Positions 1 to 10,936 are shown, counted from the stretch's first letter. The stretch is DNA of 64,000 nt from Haberlea rhodopensis (GCA_907163345.1 CAJQUN010000449.1:1-64000), one strand, 5' to 3'. The notes: generated by a model not told the origin, from the sequence alone. Numbers and translations: made by a program.

Positions 1-117
1 TGTGATGCATATGTGTGATACGTGATATACTAACATGCTTTGAATATTTTACTCTTGTTATCTAACGGCTTATATTATGAACTGCTTTTGGTATTGTTGT
101 TACTATTGTGTTGCAGC
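1..117 (+). promoter_or_regulatory. Element A untranslated leader with splice-acceptor-like end
   Basis: This is the end of the leader before gag. It holds TACTAAC near 28-34, CTAAC near 61-65, a T-rich tract, and TTGTGTTGCAG ending at 116, one base before the gag ATG at 118. D has the same arrangement (AG at 22613-22614, ATG 22616), and so does C on the minus strand (AG at 30484-30483, ATG 30481). The match to a plant 3' splice site is seen directly; splicing is inferred. Confidence 0.55.
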
Positions 118-1160
118 ATGGCGAACCTCAATGAAGAGGTAGGGGATATGGACAGTAGAAATGCAAGTATTACTCAGCCGAAACCCTTTACCACCCACCT
201 GCTGTGGGCGTGGGGCCCAGTGTACAGATATTACTGCCAGGGGAGCTCAGTTTGAAGCGTTCTGAGTTTCCATCCGCCCATGTTTGAGGGGACTGAGTCT
301 GGTGAAGTAGCTGAGGAGTGGTTGGAACGTATAGAGCAGATACTTGTGACTGCACCTTGTGCACTCACGGCATGGCTGGGTTAGCAGAGTTTCAGCTGGC
401 TAAGAAGCCTGCTATGTGGTGGAAGACCACCGTGATGATGGAGCTGAGAGCTCTAGGTATGGCAGTTGACTGGGACTGTATTCCGGACCCGGTTCCTTAA
501 CCGGTATTTCTCTGCAGCTGCCAGACAATTGAAGGAGGATGAGTTCAACAGTTTGAAGCAGGGTAGCATGTCCGTAGCAGACTACGCTATGCAGTATTCC
601 TCACTGCTGAGGTATGTACCTCATATTGCTGTCAGCAGCCATGCCAAGATGAGGAACTTTCTGAAGGGTCTGAGGCCGGAGCTATTCGATAGGGTTATCT
701 CTAACAACCCCAGCTCGTTTGACGACGCCCTGACACGGGCAGAGTTGGCAGAGATTGCCGTAGGCGCATACAAGGATGTTGTACCCCCTTTTGTACCATC
801 ACAGAGGCCTACTACTGATAGTCTGAGGCCACGAGGGGATCAGTTCAAGGCTCGTGGGGCCTCATCATCTTCCAGTTAGTGGGAAGAAGTCTCATGGACA
901 GAAGCAGAACACCCGGGGGCACACACAGGGAAGCAGGACAGAGGTAACCATGTGTACCAACTGTGGAGGATGGCATTTGTTACGTGATTGTCGAGGTTGC
1001 TATATTTGTGGCAAGATGGGCCACATAGCTCGGGGTTGCCCCAATCGGGCAGTTCAGACAGATTCAGGGCCGAATAGGCCAAGGTTTGATGCTGGGAGGG
1101 CACCACAGAGGCAGCAGTTTGCACCACGACCCTGGGAGGTCAGACGACAGGACCGCCGCA
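118..1160 (+). pseudogene. Element A gag (capsid and zinc knuckle), frameshifted
   Basis: Gag forms the particle and binds the element RNA. The start is the ATG at 118, aligned with the starts in C and D. Capsid-domain blocks can be read in several frames: a FEGTESGE-like block near 280-330, a LAKKPAMWW block near 390-425, then a long stretch 478-876 containing SSLLRYVPHIA and MRNFLKGLRPELFDR. A CCHC knuckle (CYICGKMGHIARGC) follows at about 1000-1040. At least three frame changes occur (near 180, 380-480 and 870), so no full protein is made. The decay is heavier than in D or C, in keeping with an older insertion. Confidence 0.85.
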
Positions 1161-1167
1161 GGGACAG

Positions 1168-1658
1168 GTGTATGCACTGACCAGGGAGCAGGCCGAGGCA
1201 GCCCCAGAGGAGGTCATTGCTGGTACGTGCCATTTACTTACGTACCCTGCACTTATATTGATAGATACAGGTGCTTCCCATTCCTTTGTATCTACTGCCT
1301 TTGTGGAAGGACACCATTTGTGCTCGTCTCTGTTACCCACGCCTCTCATGGTCTCGACACCTACGGGAAAGCATGTGATTGCGGATCGGCTATTATCTGA
1401 TTGCCTCATTTATTTTGAGGGCAATGACCTGAGGGCCGATTTGATTCAGTTAGAGATGGCAGACTTTGACTGCATTATCGGCATTGACGTGTTGAGCAGA
1501 TACCGAGCTATGGTAGATTGCCAAAGAGGATGGTTCGTTTCTGTCTGATCAGGGGTTCCAGTGGACTTTTTATGGGGACGGCTCTCGTCCAAAGATACCA
1601 GTAATCTCGGCGGTTAAGATGTCGCGGTTATTGGAACGCGGCCACACTGGGTACCTTA
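1168..1658 (+). pseudogene. Element A aspartic protease, interrupted
   Basis: The protease cuts the polyprotein. The active-site motif LIDTGASHSF is visible near 1255-1285, and the second conserved block DFDCIIGIDVLSRY near 1468-1505. The frame breaks after 1510 and a stop follows at 1546. The downstream stretch (QWTFYGDGSRPKIP, then LLERGHTGYL) resumes in another frame and ends abruptly at 1658, where B is inserted. The reading resumes at 10942 with IYAMDTS. Confidence 0.85.
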
Positions 1659-1987
1659 TGTGATGACCAGGGATTATAGGTGTTAATCCCGTAGTGTTAA
1701 TAATCCCTAAAGTGGTTTTACGTGGCGATTTGGAATTTAATCGAGGTGTTGGGCCTTCTTGGCTCGTTTATTTGGGCAGTTGGGATCGTTGGATCCAGAG
1801 GTTGAGATTGTATTCACATTACGGTGTAAAACCTAAGAGTTGGGTTTTTGATGTGTCTCGGAATCTCGGGTGCTGTGTGAGCACCGGTAGGGGATTTTGG
1901 AGTTAGAGAGAGAGTTTTTGAAAACAGATGATTTTTAAGGAATCATGATGTATTTGTGGGGCTATTATTTTTTCGGGGTATTTTTGC

Positions 1988-1995
1988 TATAAATA
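1988..1995 (+). promoter_or_regulatory. TATA box of element B 5' LTR
   Basis: TATAAATA lies in the context GGGGTATTTTTGC-TATAAATA. The same context occurs in the other LTR of B (8724-8731), both LTRs of G (38370-38377 and 44649-44656) and, as TATATATA on the minus strand, in F near 19862-19869. Conservation in five LTR copies of differing sequence supports a functional promoter. Confidence 0.7.
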
Positions 1996-2039
1996 GCAGT
2001 TGAACCCAAAATTTTAAGGAAAATTTCATTTCAGCCCCA

Positions 2040-2180
2040 AATCTTTCTTCTCCTCCCCCGCGCGCGACTTTCCCGTCTGCCCTGCGCCCTCGCCGTTTCA
2101 GGCGCTCCGCCAGCCGCCGTCCGGCCGCCGATCGGCGCGTGCGACCTACCCACGGCTTCGTCTCGTCCAGGCGCTCATTC
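2040..2180 (+). promoter_or_regulatory. GC-rich leader block downstream of TATA, element B
   Basis: About 50 bp after the TATA box the sequence changes from AT-rich to a C-rich, CpG-dense block including GCCGCCGTCCGGCCGCCG and TCGGCGCGTGCGACC. G has nearly the same block at 38440-38530 and 44720-44810. A TAGGGTT motif follows (near 2250). The layout resembles a plant gene's 5' leader more than ordinary LTR sequence. Confidence 0.5.
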
Positions 2181-2933
2181 CCCTCCGGCAATTGAAAGTT
2201 TCATCGCGATTTGAAGTCGAATTTTGAGAAAGAGCGGCGATCCCCAAATTCTAGGGTTATCGATTTTGGTCGATTTTGCTTCCGATTTTCGATTGGGTAA
2301 CGTTCTTTACCCCTTTTTCGTCCCTCTCATGTTATTCCCTGCTAAATTTGGAGGTATTGTGTTCGAATTTAAGGATTGAGTTCGAATTTGAGGATGTTGT
2401 TTCGAATTCTTGATGTGTGGGGGTTTTTATGTTCGAATTTTGGGGATTGTTGGCATGAGGATGATAATTCTTGTTAGGATTCGATTTATTCATGCTTAAA
2501 TGAATTATGATGCTTAAGTGGGATCGAATTAAGATGTTATGGTTCGAATTGCCCTAATTTGGTGAGGGTTTGATTTCGAATTTTGGGGATTTTGGCTATG
2601 GGTTGATGATTCATGTTAGGGATCATTTATTACATGTTTTAGATGATTTATGATGCTTGGTTGGGTTCGAATTGTGAGATTAGGGTTCGATTTTTGTAGG
2701 GCATTCTTGAACAAATTTCGATATTGTCTCATTTATTTCCTTCCCTGCATGTACCCTGCCCCGGGTCTTTTAAGAGGATAATTGTCGTGTGTTGACAATA
2801 TTTTGAGGGATGTGGGTGTGCTTGAGCATGGTTGCATGTTCGTAATTAATTGTGAATTATTTATCGTGTTAGCACATCATTCCTCGGGGCATGGAACTCG
2901 AGCAAGGTTTGGCTCGGACTTCGGAGATTTAAG

Positions 2934-2948
2934 GTACGTGCGACGTAC
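2934..2948 (+). promoter_or_regulatory. Splice-donor-like inverted repeat, element B LTR
   Basis: AAG is followed by GTACGT, a 3-nt loop GCG, and ACGTAC. The GT at 2934 fits a plant 5' splice site. The same structure is found in A, C, D, F and G, with loops of 3 or 5 nt. Confidence 0.5.
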
Positions 2949-4201
2949 GAGCATTACTATATATATGTGAAATGCATAAGGTGTTTTTGATTGCATTGAA
3001 TGTTTTGCGTATGGTTATACATATATGTTGATATGGCCAAGGAATGACCCAAATCTTGATATCGCAGCTTGTAGCGTGCGTGACACTAGAGTATGATGAC
3101 TCTTACATGATATAAGGGGTACTGGGTTTATATGACTATATTATGAGACATTTGAGATGTCTAGGTTTGTAGAATCATGTATTCTTCGTGAGACATTGAG
3201 ATGTCTAGGTTCGTAGAATCATGTATTCATTATGAGACATTTGAGATGTCTAGGTATAATGGAAAGCGAGATTATGAAATCAATATTAGATATTGATATA
3301 TCTATATTTGCATGTATATGAACTTGGAATCATTCATTATTGATATTTGAGAATCAGGCATGCGATGTGTAAATCAATGTGTTGGTTTACTGATTTATGA
3401 GGTTTGATGAGTTTGATGATTGTGAGAACAGGGACAGTACACGGAATCCCGGATGAGGTTGCCATCCAGGGAGTATCATTTAAATTCATTAGCATTTACC
3501 TTTGTTGTAAATTATGAATTTCATTATTATGATTATGGGATTTTGTGTATTGGTATGCTCACCCCGTTGGGGGCTGTCTCTGTTGGGACAGGTGGACAGG
3601 TACATCGATGGCTATGGAGCTGAGCTCGAGCTGTTGATTTGAGGTACTCCCAGGATCGTGGTACCAGGGCTTGATGGAGCACGGTATCGTATAGAGTACC
3701 TATGTATACACCTGAGGATTTATACATATTCATGATGCTCGCATGTGAGCACGATTATACTTGTATATGGATTGTATATAAAGGCATGAGCCTATCTCTC
3801 TTTCATTTAAGGTTGCATGCAATTAGAGGTTGAATTGCTAGAATGATATGAGAGTCATTGGTGTATTATGTGTGGTGTCTTCCCTGGCTGGGAATTCACT
3901 TGTATTGCTGCTTTCTGTTGAGTATTATGCTTTCCCTGGCCGGGAATTTTGTTATGTGTTGTACTCTTTTTTTTTGGGATAGCTCTATTTATGGGGAGAC
4001 TCTGCCCAAATTTTTATAAAAGTTTACAATGTGAAAAGTGGCACCAAGGGGTTGGTAAAGGGCAAACATATGAGTCTTTCATTGACAGGCAATGATTAAG
4101 TATCATCAGAGCTTCCCGATTGACATTTTATAGAAAGCATGTACCACACATAGTGGTTAATACACTAATCAAGGTTTAAGGGCTTGGGGTCCTTACATTA
4201 G

Positions 4202-4213
4202 TGGTATCAGAGC
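4202..4213 (+). promoter_or_regulatory. Primer-binding site, element B
   Basis: TGGTATCAGAGC, four bases after the LTR end, is complementary to the 3' end of plant initiator-Met tRNA. It primes minus-strand DNA synthesis. Confidence 0.93.
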
Positions 4214-4341
4214 AGTGGTTGCTCATTGGGGCTGTTAAGGGCCTAGGAAATTATTGATAGCACATATTTATGCATGATGGCATCAATGTTGTATGACATA
4301 ACAAATTGTTTATGTGCTATTATGATATGAAAAGTGGTATT

Positions 4342-4361
4342 GCTAACCATTGTGGTTGCAG
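4342..4361 (+). promoter_or_regulatory. Splice-acceptor-like site in element B leader
   Basis: TGCTAACCAT, then TGTGGTTGCAG ending at 4361, lies about 150 bases after the PBS. G has almost the same sequence ending at 40709. Its position matches the acceptor-like site just before gag in A, C and D, though B has no gag. Confidence 0.4.
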
Positions 4362-4399
4362 GAATCGTGTGGAACACGATAGGATGGCATTAATAGGGA

Positions 4400-5400
4400 T
4401 ATTTCCGAGGTAACATGTACTTTATGTTGTCTTGTTGACACATGATGAATGCAAAGTGGTGCATTAAGGTTATGATATATGTTATTGTGCATTGTTTTTG
4501 CATATGCATGTTGTGAAATATAAGAGGTGTATTTCTTGAGTCAAAGTTATCTTAGTAAGGATTTTAATGGCTTATGCTAAAGTCCATTGCATGGAGTAGC
4601 AACGCTAAAGTCCATTGGAAGCGATGAAGAATCCCGCTTACATGGAGTAGCAACGCTAAAGTCCATTGCATGGAATAGCAACGCTAAAGTCCATATGAAG
4701 CGATGAAGAGTCCCGCTTATATGGAGTAGCAACGCTAAAGTCCATTGGAAGCGATGAAGAGTCCCGCTTACATGGAGTAGCAACGCTAAAGTCCATTGGA
4801 AGCGATGAAGAGTCCCGCTTACATGGAGTAGCAAGAAGCATTAAAATGTACTAATGATAAGGGCTCAAGATGAAATATGGATTTAAAGAGGAAGGATGTC
4901 ATGACATTTATTTATGAAACCATACATTCTTATAATGCGTTTTTATTATGTATTGAATGTTGATGCATAGCGTATATGGCTATTGTTGTTAACCCTGATG
5001 GTTGCAGGTTACAGGAAATAAGGAATACGAAAAGGAATGATGATTATACATATGCACGGGCATCCCAAGGGCAACATGTATTATGTGGTTAGTCATTTAA
5101 CACAAGGTAAATCAAGGTATGCATAAGATAGTGCATTATGATATGATACATGTTGATACGCATCGTTTTGCATATGTATATTGTGAAATATAAAGTGGGG
5201 ATTTCAATGCTTACACTAAGGTCCATATGAAGTGAGGAAGGATTCCGCTTATATGGAGTAGTGAGAAGCATTGAAATGCACTGATATTTCACGAGTCCAG
5301 GTTATCCTAGTGAGGATTTCAATGCTTGCACTAAGGTCCATATGAAGCGAGGAAGGATTCCGCTTATATGGAGTAGTGAGAAGCATTGAAATACACTACT
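4400..5400 (+). repeat. Segment resembling element A LTR, inside element B, partly duplicated
   Basis: Bases 4410-4950 follow the A 3' LTR at about 15545-15930 step by step: AACATGTACTTTATGTT, GCATTGTTTTTGCATATG, TTGTGAAATATAAGAGGTGT, a tandem unit, then AAGCATTAAAATGTACTAATGATAA and the CATACATTC block. A second, more diverged copy starts near 5054 and runs to about 5400. Within the first copy a unit of about 50 bp (GCTAAAGTCCATTGGAAGCG ... CGCTTACATGGAGTAGCAAC) is repeated about five times at 4573-4835; A has two copies at 15717-15820. Confidence 0.8.
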
Positions 5401-5404
5401 GATA

Positions 5405-5905
5405 AGTGACTCAATTCCAGGTGTATTTATAGCGATGGTTCTTTCCGCTATATCTATTGGCGATAGTTCATTCCGCCAGGTGTATTTATAGCGACGGTTC
5501 ATTCCGCTATATTGATTGGCGATGGTTCATTCCGCTATATCTATTGGCGATGGTTCATTCCGCCAGGTGTATTTATAGCGATGGTTCTTTCCGCTATATC
5601 TATTGGCGATGGTTCATTCCGCCAGGTGTATTTATAGCGACGGTTCATTCCGCTATATTGATTGGCGATGGTTCATTCCGCCAGGTGTATTGATAGCGAT
5701 GCCTCTTTCCGCTACTATGTGGACGATGATTCATGCTCAGGAGTATAGCGAGGTTTCATGCCACTTATTATATGACGAGGTGTCATGCCGTCGATTCTAT
5801 AGCGAGGGATTTTGCCGCTATGTACTCAGCACAGGATTTTGCCGCCTTCGAGCGATGGGTGCTGATTACGCACTATTATTGAGCGACGGAGACAGGTATG
5901 ACGCT
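5405..5905 (+). repeat. Hairpin repeat array in element B
   Basis: Short inverted repeats follow one another, with an 11-nt loop of the type A(T/G)GGTTCATTC. Stems include TATAGCG/CGCTATA (5428-5452), TGGCG/CGCCA (5458-5478), GACG/CGTC (5774-5792) and ATAGCG/CGCTAT (5799-5821). The first two types alternate through 5405-5700 as a higher-order tandem repeat. The loop length and sequence stay while the stems change on both sides. Confidence 0.8.
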
Positions 5906-8380
5906 ATATTGCTAGCGATGAGGTATGAGATATTGCTATTTTATTAGCTTTATTTTAGCTGGCATGCATTGATATACATGTTTTATTATGCCTATTTTAC
6001 TAGCATGTTAGTGGATGACATACGCTGATGTACATGTATCGTCACTAGTTGGCAATGTTTTAGATGCCATGAGTTGGCATGTGTCGTCACAGGATGACGA
6101 TGAAGATGGTGTAGGAGATGTCTTATTAGACATGCATCATCGTTACGATGATCGATGCGTTGAGTATACGTATTCAGTGGTATGCCTTGGGTGCCAGTAC
6201 CGAGCACAAGGTGGCGTGTGCGACACCGATTGACGTGACCCTTATACCGAGCGGGTTGCTCGAGGAATGGTTGGATGCGCTGTACATGTGATTGCACCGC
6301 AGCTTATGTTTGGGGGTAATCATTTTACGAGTGGTGATACCCTTGAGGTATGCTCGTTGGAATGGCTTTTTGGCCATGTTTTTGACGACAGGAGTAATCG
6401 TGGAGGAATTACGCGCTTTCTATTGATATGACATGTGGTAGACATGGTCACACCACCCATGAGGGTGTAAGATGGGTCCTAGGGAGTAGGATCAGGTTAT
6501 GTTAAGTACATAGGGACATTGGAGTGTCCAGGGTGTATCGGCATTGAGGAATGTTGGATAAAGACCCGCTACTCTATTGAGTTTTCCTCCCATAGTATGT
6601 TATACCATGTGGAAACGTCCGTCTTGTTGGTAGGTTTGAGGTGAACCTAGAGAGGCAGCGACTGGTTTGTCTGCCGTGTGTGTGCAGCACTATGAGGGGC
6701 TTGCTAGAGCTGTTATACTGCTCGTTGGAACCAAGTTTGGCAAATCGTAAGGTGATACGATGTGGATTGTGGTGGACTCTAGTAGTCACCATGTCATTGA
6801 GGTTAAGGTTGTTCATGCCTCACTGAAACGTGTATACGTTTATATTTAATCTTGGAGACTTGTCTGGCACAGCTCAGGATGTTGGAGTACCAACAAGAGA
6901 GTCATCAGGTCGTTATTGACTCAATCTAAGGGAACCCGTGTATTAGGGATACAATGGGTGTTATTATATCCAGTTTTTTTCCGAACGATGGTTCGAGACT
7001 TGTGGATCTCGAGTTCGATGGCGCTTCCCTTGCGAGGAAGGAGGTAGTATTATACCTATTTGGGAATCTTTGAAAGATTCGGTAAGTTGGTACAAGTGGT
7101 GTTGATTTTGGGAATCACACCGTGTATTGTTAATCGTCGATTTTCATCCTCCACTGAGTAAGGAATGACTCAGAATTGACGGTTGTGTTTGGGGCTTAGG
7201 GATATGTGGTAGATACCCGAGCCGAGTGCATTGAGTATGCATGCGACATCAGTGCTTAGGCAGGTATACCGGTGAGTATACGGATGCCAGTTATTGATTT
7301 CCTCTCTGTTAAGCATAGAGTTATGCTATTTTAGGATGGTTAAATCTCTGATGTGAGATATGGAACACCTTGAGATTGGGAATCTCCATGGCACGATGAT
7401 TATGAGTAATGATCGTGAAGTTAGTTGACTCCCTTGAGGAGGGATTTTCTTGTGAGGGTTAAGGTATTTCCCTTGTTGGTGTTTTCCTTCGAGTTATGCA
7501 ACAGCCTTCCCAAGTTTGGATTGTTAAATCCGAGGATTTTCAAGGGACGGCAGGATTTTGGAGTGCTTGAGTGTCGCTGACGACACAAGCGTTGAGGATG
7601 CAATGGGTTTATTGCATGCCCCTTAAGAAATTTAAACTCTGCGGAGTCTCGGTTGTTATTTATGATCAGGACGTGATTCTTGGAACATCCGGAGGTGGAC
7701 ATCTTGTGCGATGTCTTTTGTTTGAATTTGTGGCCGTGAGTTGCCCAAATTAAGTTGCAATGAGGCGACTACTCCTTCGATGGAGGAAGTTTGAAAGTGG
7801 AAACCAGGTTTGGTATGTGTACACCGTGGTTGTACTAGTGTTTCCCTCGTAACGATGTATGTTAGACATCTTGAGTCTTGGTAAAGATGTCATTGGATGA
7901 TATCTACGATAGAATCAGGAGCGATTCGAATCCTTGCAGTTTCAGTTGACTAACTGCTTTTGGATTATTAGCGTTGAGTTGTACTGACGCTCTTTGACGT
8001 TATGATGGATTTGGAAGTCTATTCCACTCCAAAGTTTGACACGAGGTCAACGTTCTTACGGTTGAGGTGTCATTCAGGACGTGTTCGTACTGTTGTATTA
8101 GATCGAAGGATGACTGACCGATCTACGGTCGTAGGTATTGGTTGTTTTGCAGTCATGAGAGGCTGACTTTTGGGATGACCCGCATCGAGGTACGTTTTGC
8201 CTCTTGGGTGATGTGTTGGTTTTGGTAAGTCGCCTTGTTTCAGAGTTGGTGAGAGGTAAGTATCCTCGCGTTTATTAATACGATTCTGATATGGTCAGGA
8301 ATCGAGGTTATGGCTTCATGTTGTTGTGTAGCCTGGGTGTTACGTGATACACCAGTGCTAATTTCGAGGACGAAATTCTT
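5906..8380 (+). other. Non-coding interior of element B
   Basis: No ORF of note and no gag or pol motif could be found in any frame. Several blocks match the interior of G, for example the CTCGTTGGA...AAATCGTAAGGTGATACGATG block near 6720-6765 and its G counterpart near 42480-42520. The last 20 bases before the PPT (ATTTCGAGGACGAAATTC, 8361-8378) resemble the end of pol in A and C, suggesting descent from a coding element that lost its genes. Confidence 0.7.
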
Positions 8381-8394
8381 TTAGTGGGGGATAT
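8381..8394 (+). promoter_or_regulatory. Polypurine tract, element B
   Basis: AGTGGGGGA just before the 3' LTR. It primes plus-strand DNA synthesis and marks the interior/LTR border; A and C have AGTAGGGGAG in the same place. Confidence 0.8.
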
Positions 8395-10936
8395 TGTGAT
8401 GACCAGGGATTATAGGTGTTAATCCCGTAGTGTTAATAATCCCTAAAGTGGTTTTACGTGGCGATTTGGAATTTAATCGAGGTGTTGGGCCTTCTGGGCT
8501 CGTTTATTTGGGCAGTTGGGATCGTTGGATCCAGAGGTTGAGATTGTATTCACATTACGGTGTAAAACCTAAGAGTTGGGTTTTTGATGTGTCTCGGAAT
8601 CTCGGGTGCTGTGTGAGCACCGGTAGGGGATTTTGGAGTTAGAGAGAGAGTTTTTGAAAACAGATGATTTTTAAGGAATCATGATGAATTTGTGGGGCTA
8701 TTATTTTTTCGGGGTATTTTTGCTATAAATAGCAGTTGAACCCAAAATTTTAAGGAAAATTTCATTTTCAGCCCCAAATCTTTCTTCTCCTCCCCCGCGC
8801 GCGACTTTCCCGTCTGCCCTGCGCCCTCGCCGTTTCAGGCGCTCCGCCAGCCGCCGTCCGGCCGCCGATCGGCGCGTGCGACCTACCCACGGCTTCGTCT
8901 CGTCCAGGCGCTCATTTCCCCTCCGGCAATTGAAAGTTTCATCGCGATTTGAAGTCGAATTTTGAGAAAGAGCGGCGATCCCCAAATTCTAGGGTTATCG
9001 ATTTTGGTCGATTTTGCTTCCGATTTTCGATTGGGTAACGTTCTTTACCCCTTTTTCGTCCCTCTCATGTTATTCCCTGCTAAATTTGGAGGTATTGTGT
9101 TCGAATTTAAGGATTGAGTTCGAATTTGAGGATGTTGTTTCGAATTTCTTGATGTGTGGGGGTTTTATGTTCGAATTTTGGGGATTGTTGGCATGAGGAT
9201 GATAATTCTTGTTAGGATTCGATTTATTCATGCTTAAATGAATTATGATGCTTAAGTGGGATCGAATTAAGATGTTATGGTTCGAATTGCCCTAATTTGG
9301 TGAGGGTTTGATTTCGAATTTTGGGGATTTTGGCTATGGGTTGATGATTCATGTTAGGGATCATTTATTACATGTTTTAGATGATTTATGATGCTTGGTT
9401 GGGTTCGAATTGTGAGATTAGGGTTCGATTTTTGTAGGGCATTCTTGAACAAATTTCGATATTGTCTCATTTATTTCCTTCCCTGCATGTACCCTGCCCC
9501 GGGTCTTTTAAGAGGATAATTGTCGTGTGTTGACAATATTTTGAGGGATGTGGGTGTGCTTGAGCATGGGTTGCATGTTCGTAATTAATTGTGAATTATT
9601 TATCGTGTTAGCACATCATTCCTCGGGGCATGGAACTCGAGCAAGGTTTGGCTCGGACTTCGGAGATTTAAGGTACGTGCGACGTACGAGCATTACTATA
9701 TATATGTGAAATGCATAAGGTGTTTTTGATTGCATTGAATGTTTTGCGTATGGTTATACATATATGTTGATATGGCCAAGGAATGACCCAAATCTTGATA
9801 TCGCAGCTTGTAGCGTGCGTGACACTAGAGTATGATGACTCTTACATGATATAAGGGGTACTGGGTTTATATGACTATATTATGAGACATTTGAGATGTC
9901 TAGGTTTGTAGAATCATGTATTCTTCGTGAGACATTGAGATGTCTAGGTTCGTAGAATCATGTATTCATTATGAGACATTTGAGATGTCTAGGTATAATG
10001 GAAAGCGAGATTATGAAATCAATATTAGATATTGATATATCTATATTTGCATGTATATGAACTTGGAATCATTCATTATTGATATTTGAGAATCAGGCAT
10101 GCGATGTGTAAATCAATGTGTTGGTTTACTGATTTATGAGGTTTGATGAGTTTGATGATTGTGAGAACAGGGACAGTACACGGAATCCCGGATGAGGTTG
10201 CCATCCAGGGAGTATCATTTAAATTCATTAGCATTTACCTTTGTTGTAAATTATGAATTTCATTATTATGATTATGGGATTTTGTGTATTGGTATGCTCA
10301 CCCCGTTGGGGGCTGTCTCTGTTGGGACAGGTGGACAGGTACATCGATGGCTATGGAGCTGAGCTCGAGCTGTTGATTTGAGGTACTCCCAGGATCGTGG
10401 TACCAGGGCTTGATGGAGCACGGTATCGTATAGAGTACCTATGTATACACCTGAGGATTTATACATATTCATGATGCTCGCATGTGAGCACGATTATACT
10501 TGTATATGGATTGTATATAAAGGCATGAGCCTATCTCTCTTTCATTTAAGGTTGCATGCAATTAGAGGTTGAATTGCTAGAATGATATGAGAGTCATTGG
10601 TGTATTATGTGTGGTGTCTTCCCTGGCTGGGAATTTACTTGTATTGCTTCTTTCTGTTGAGTATTATGCTTTCCCTGGCCGGGAATTTTGTTATGTGTTG
10701 TACTCTTTTTTTTTGGGATAGCTCTATTTATGGGGAGACTCTGCCCAAATTTTTATAAAAGTTTACAATGTGAAAAGTGGCACCAAGGGGTTGGTAAAGG
10801 GCAAACATATGAGTCTTTCATTGACAGGCAATGATTAAGTATCATCAGAGCTTCCCGATTGACATTTTATAGAAAGCATGTACCACACATAGTGGTTAAT
10901 ACACTAATCAAGGTTTAAGGGCTTGGGGTCCTTACA
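8395..10936 (+). repeat. Element B 3' LTR
   Basis: This copy is nearly identical to 1659-4197. Differences are single-base changes and 1-bp indels, for example TTCTTGGC versus TTCTGGGC near 8490 and one T near 8764. It ends CCTTACA at 10936, followed by the CCTTA target duplication and the resumed pol of A. Confidence 0.95.

Larger units (their letters stand above)
1659..4197 (+). repeat. Element B 5' LTR
   Basis: The LTR begins TGTGATGACC at 1659 and ends GGGTCCTTACA at 4197, directly before the PBS. In order it holds the TATA box (1988), a GC-rich leader (about 2040-2180), a TTCGAA-rich stretch (2360-2700), a GTACGT/ACGTAC inverted repeat (2934-2948), three copies of a GAGACATTTGAGATGTCTAGG-type repeat (about 3145-3255), and two adjacent hairpins (3562-3591). 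The other copy is 8395-10936. Confidence 0.95.
1659..10936 (+). mobile_element. Element B: non-coding LTR retrotransposon (LARD-like), complete
   Basis: Two LTRs of about 2.54 kb flank a 4.2 kb interior with a PBS and a PPT but no recognisable gag or pol. The target duplication is CCTTA (1654-1658 and 10937-10941). LTRs begin TGTGATGACC and end CCTTACA. I see only about ten differences between the LTRs, so the insertion is fairly recent. It shares LTR ends, TATA region, GC-rich leader and much of the interior with G, and LTR features with F, so the three form one group. With no proteins it must have been mobilised in trans. Confidence 0.93.

Noticed and set aside
4202..4213. tRNA gene fragments at the TGGTATCAGAGC sites
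   Set aside because: Only the 12 or so bases complementary to the tRNA 3' end are present; these are primer-binding sites.
10923..10936. Start of the A pol at the ATG near 10923
   Set aside because: The first 14 bases belong to the B 3' LTR; the real reading continues from the protease before B.
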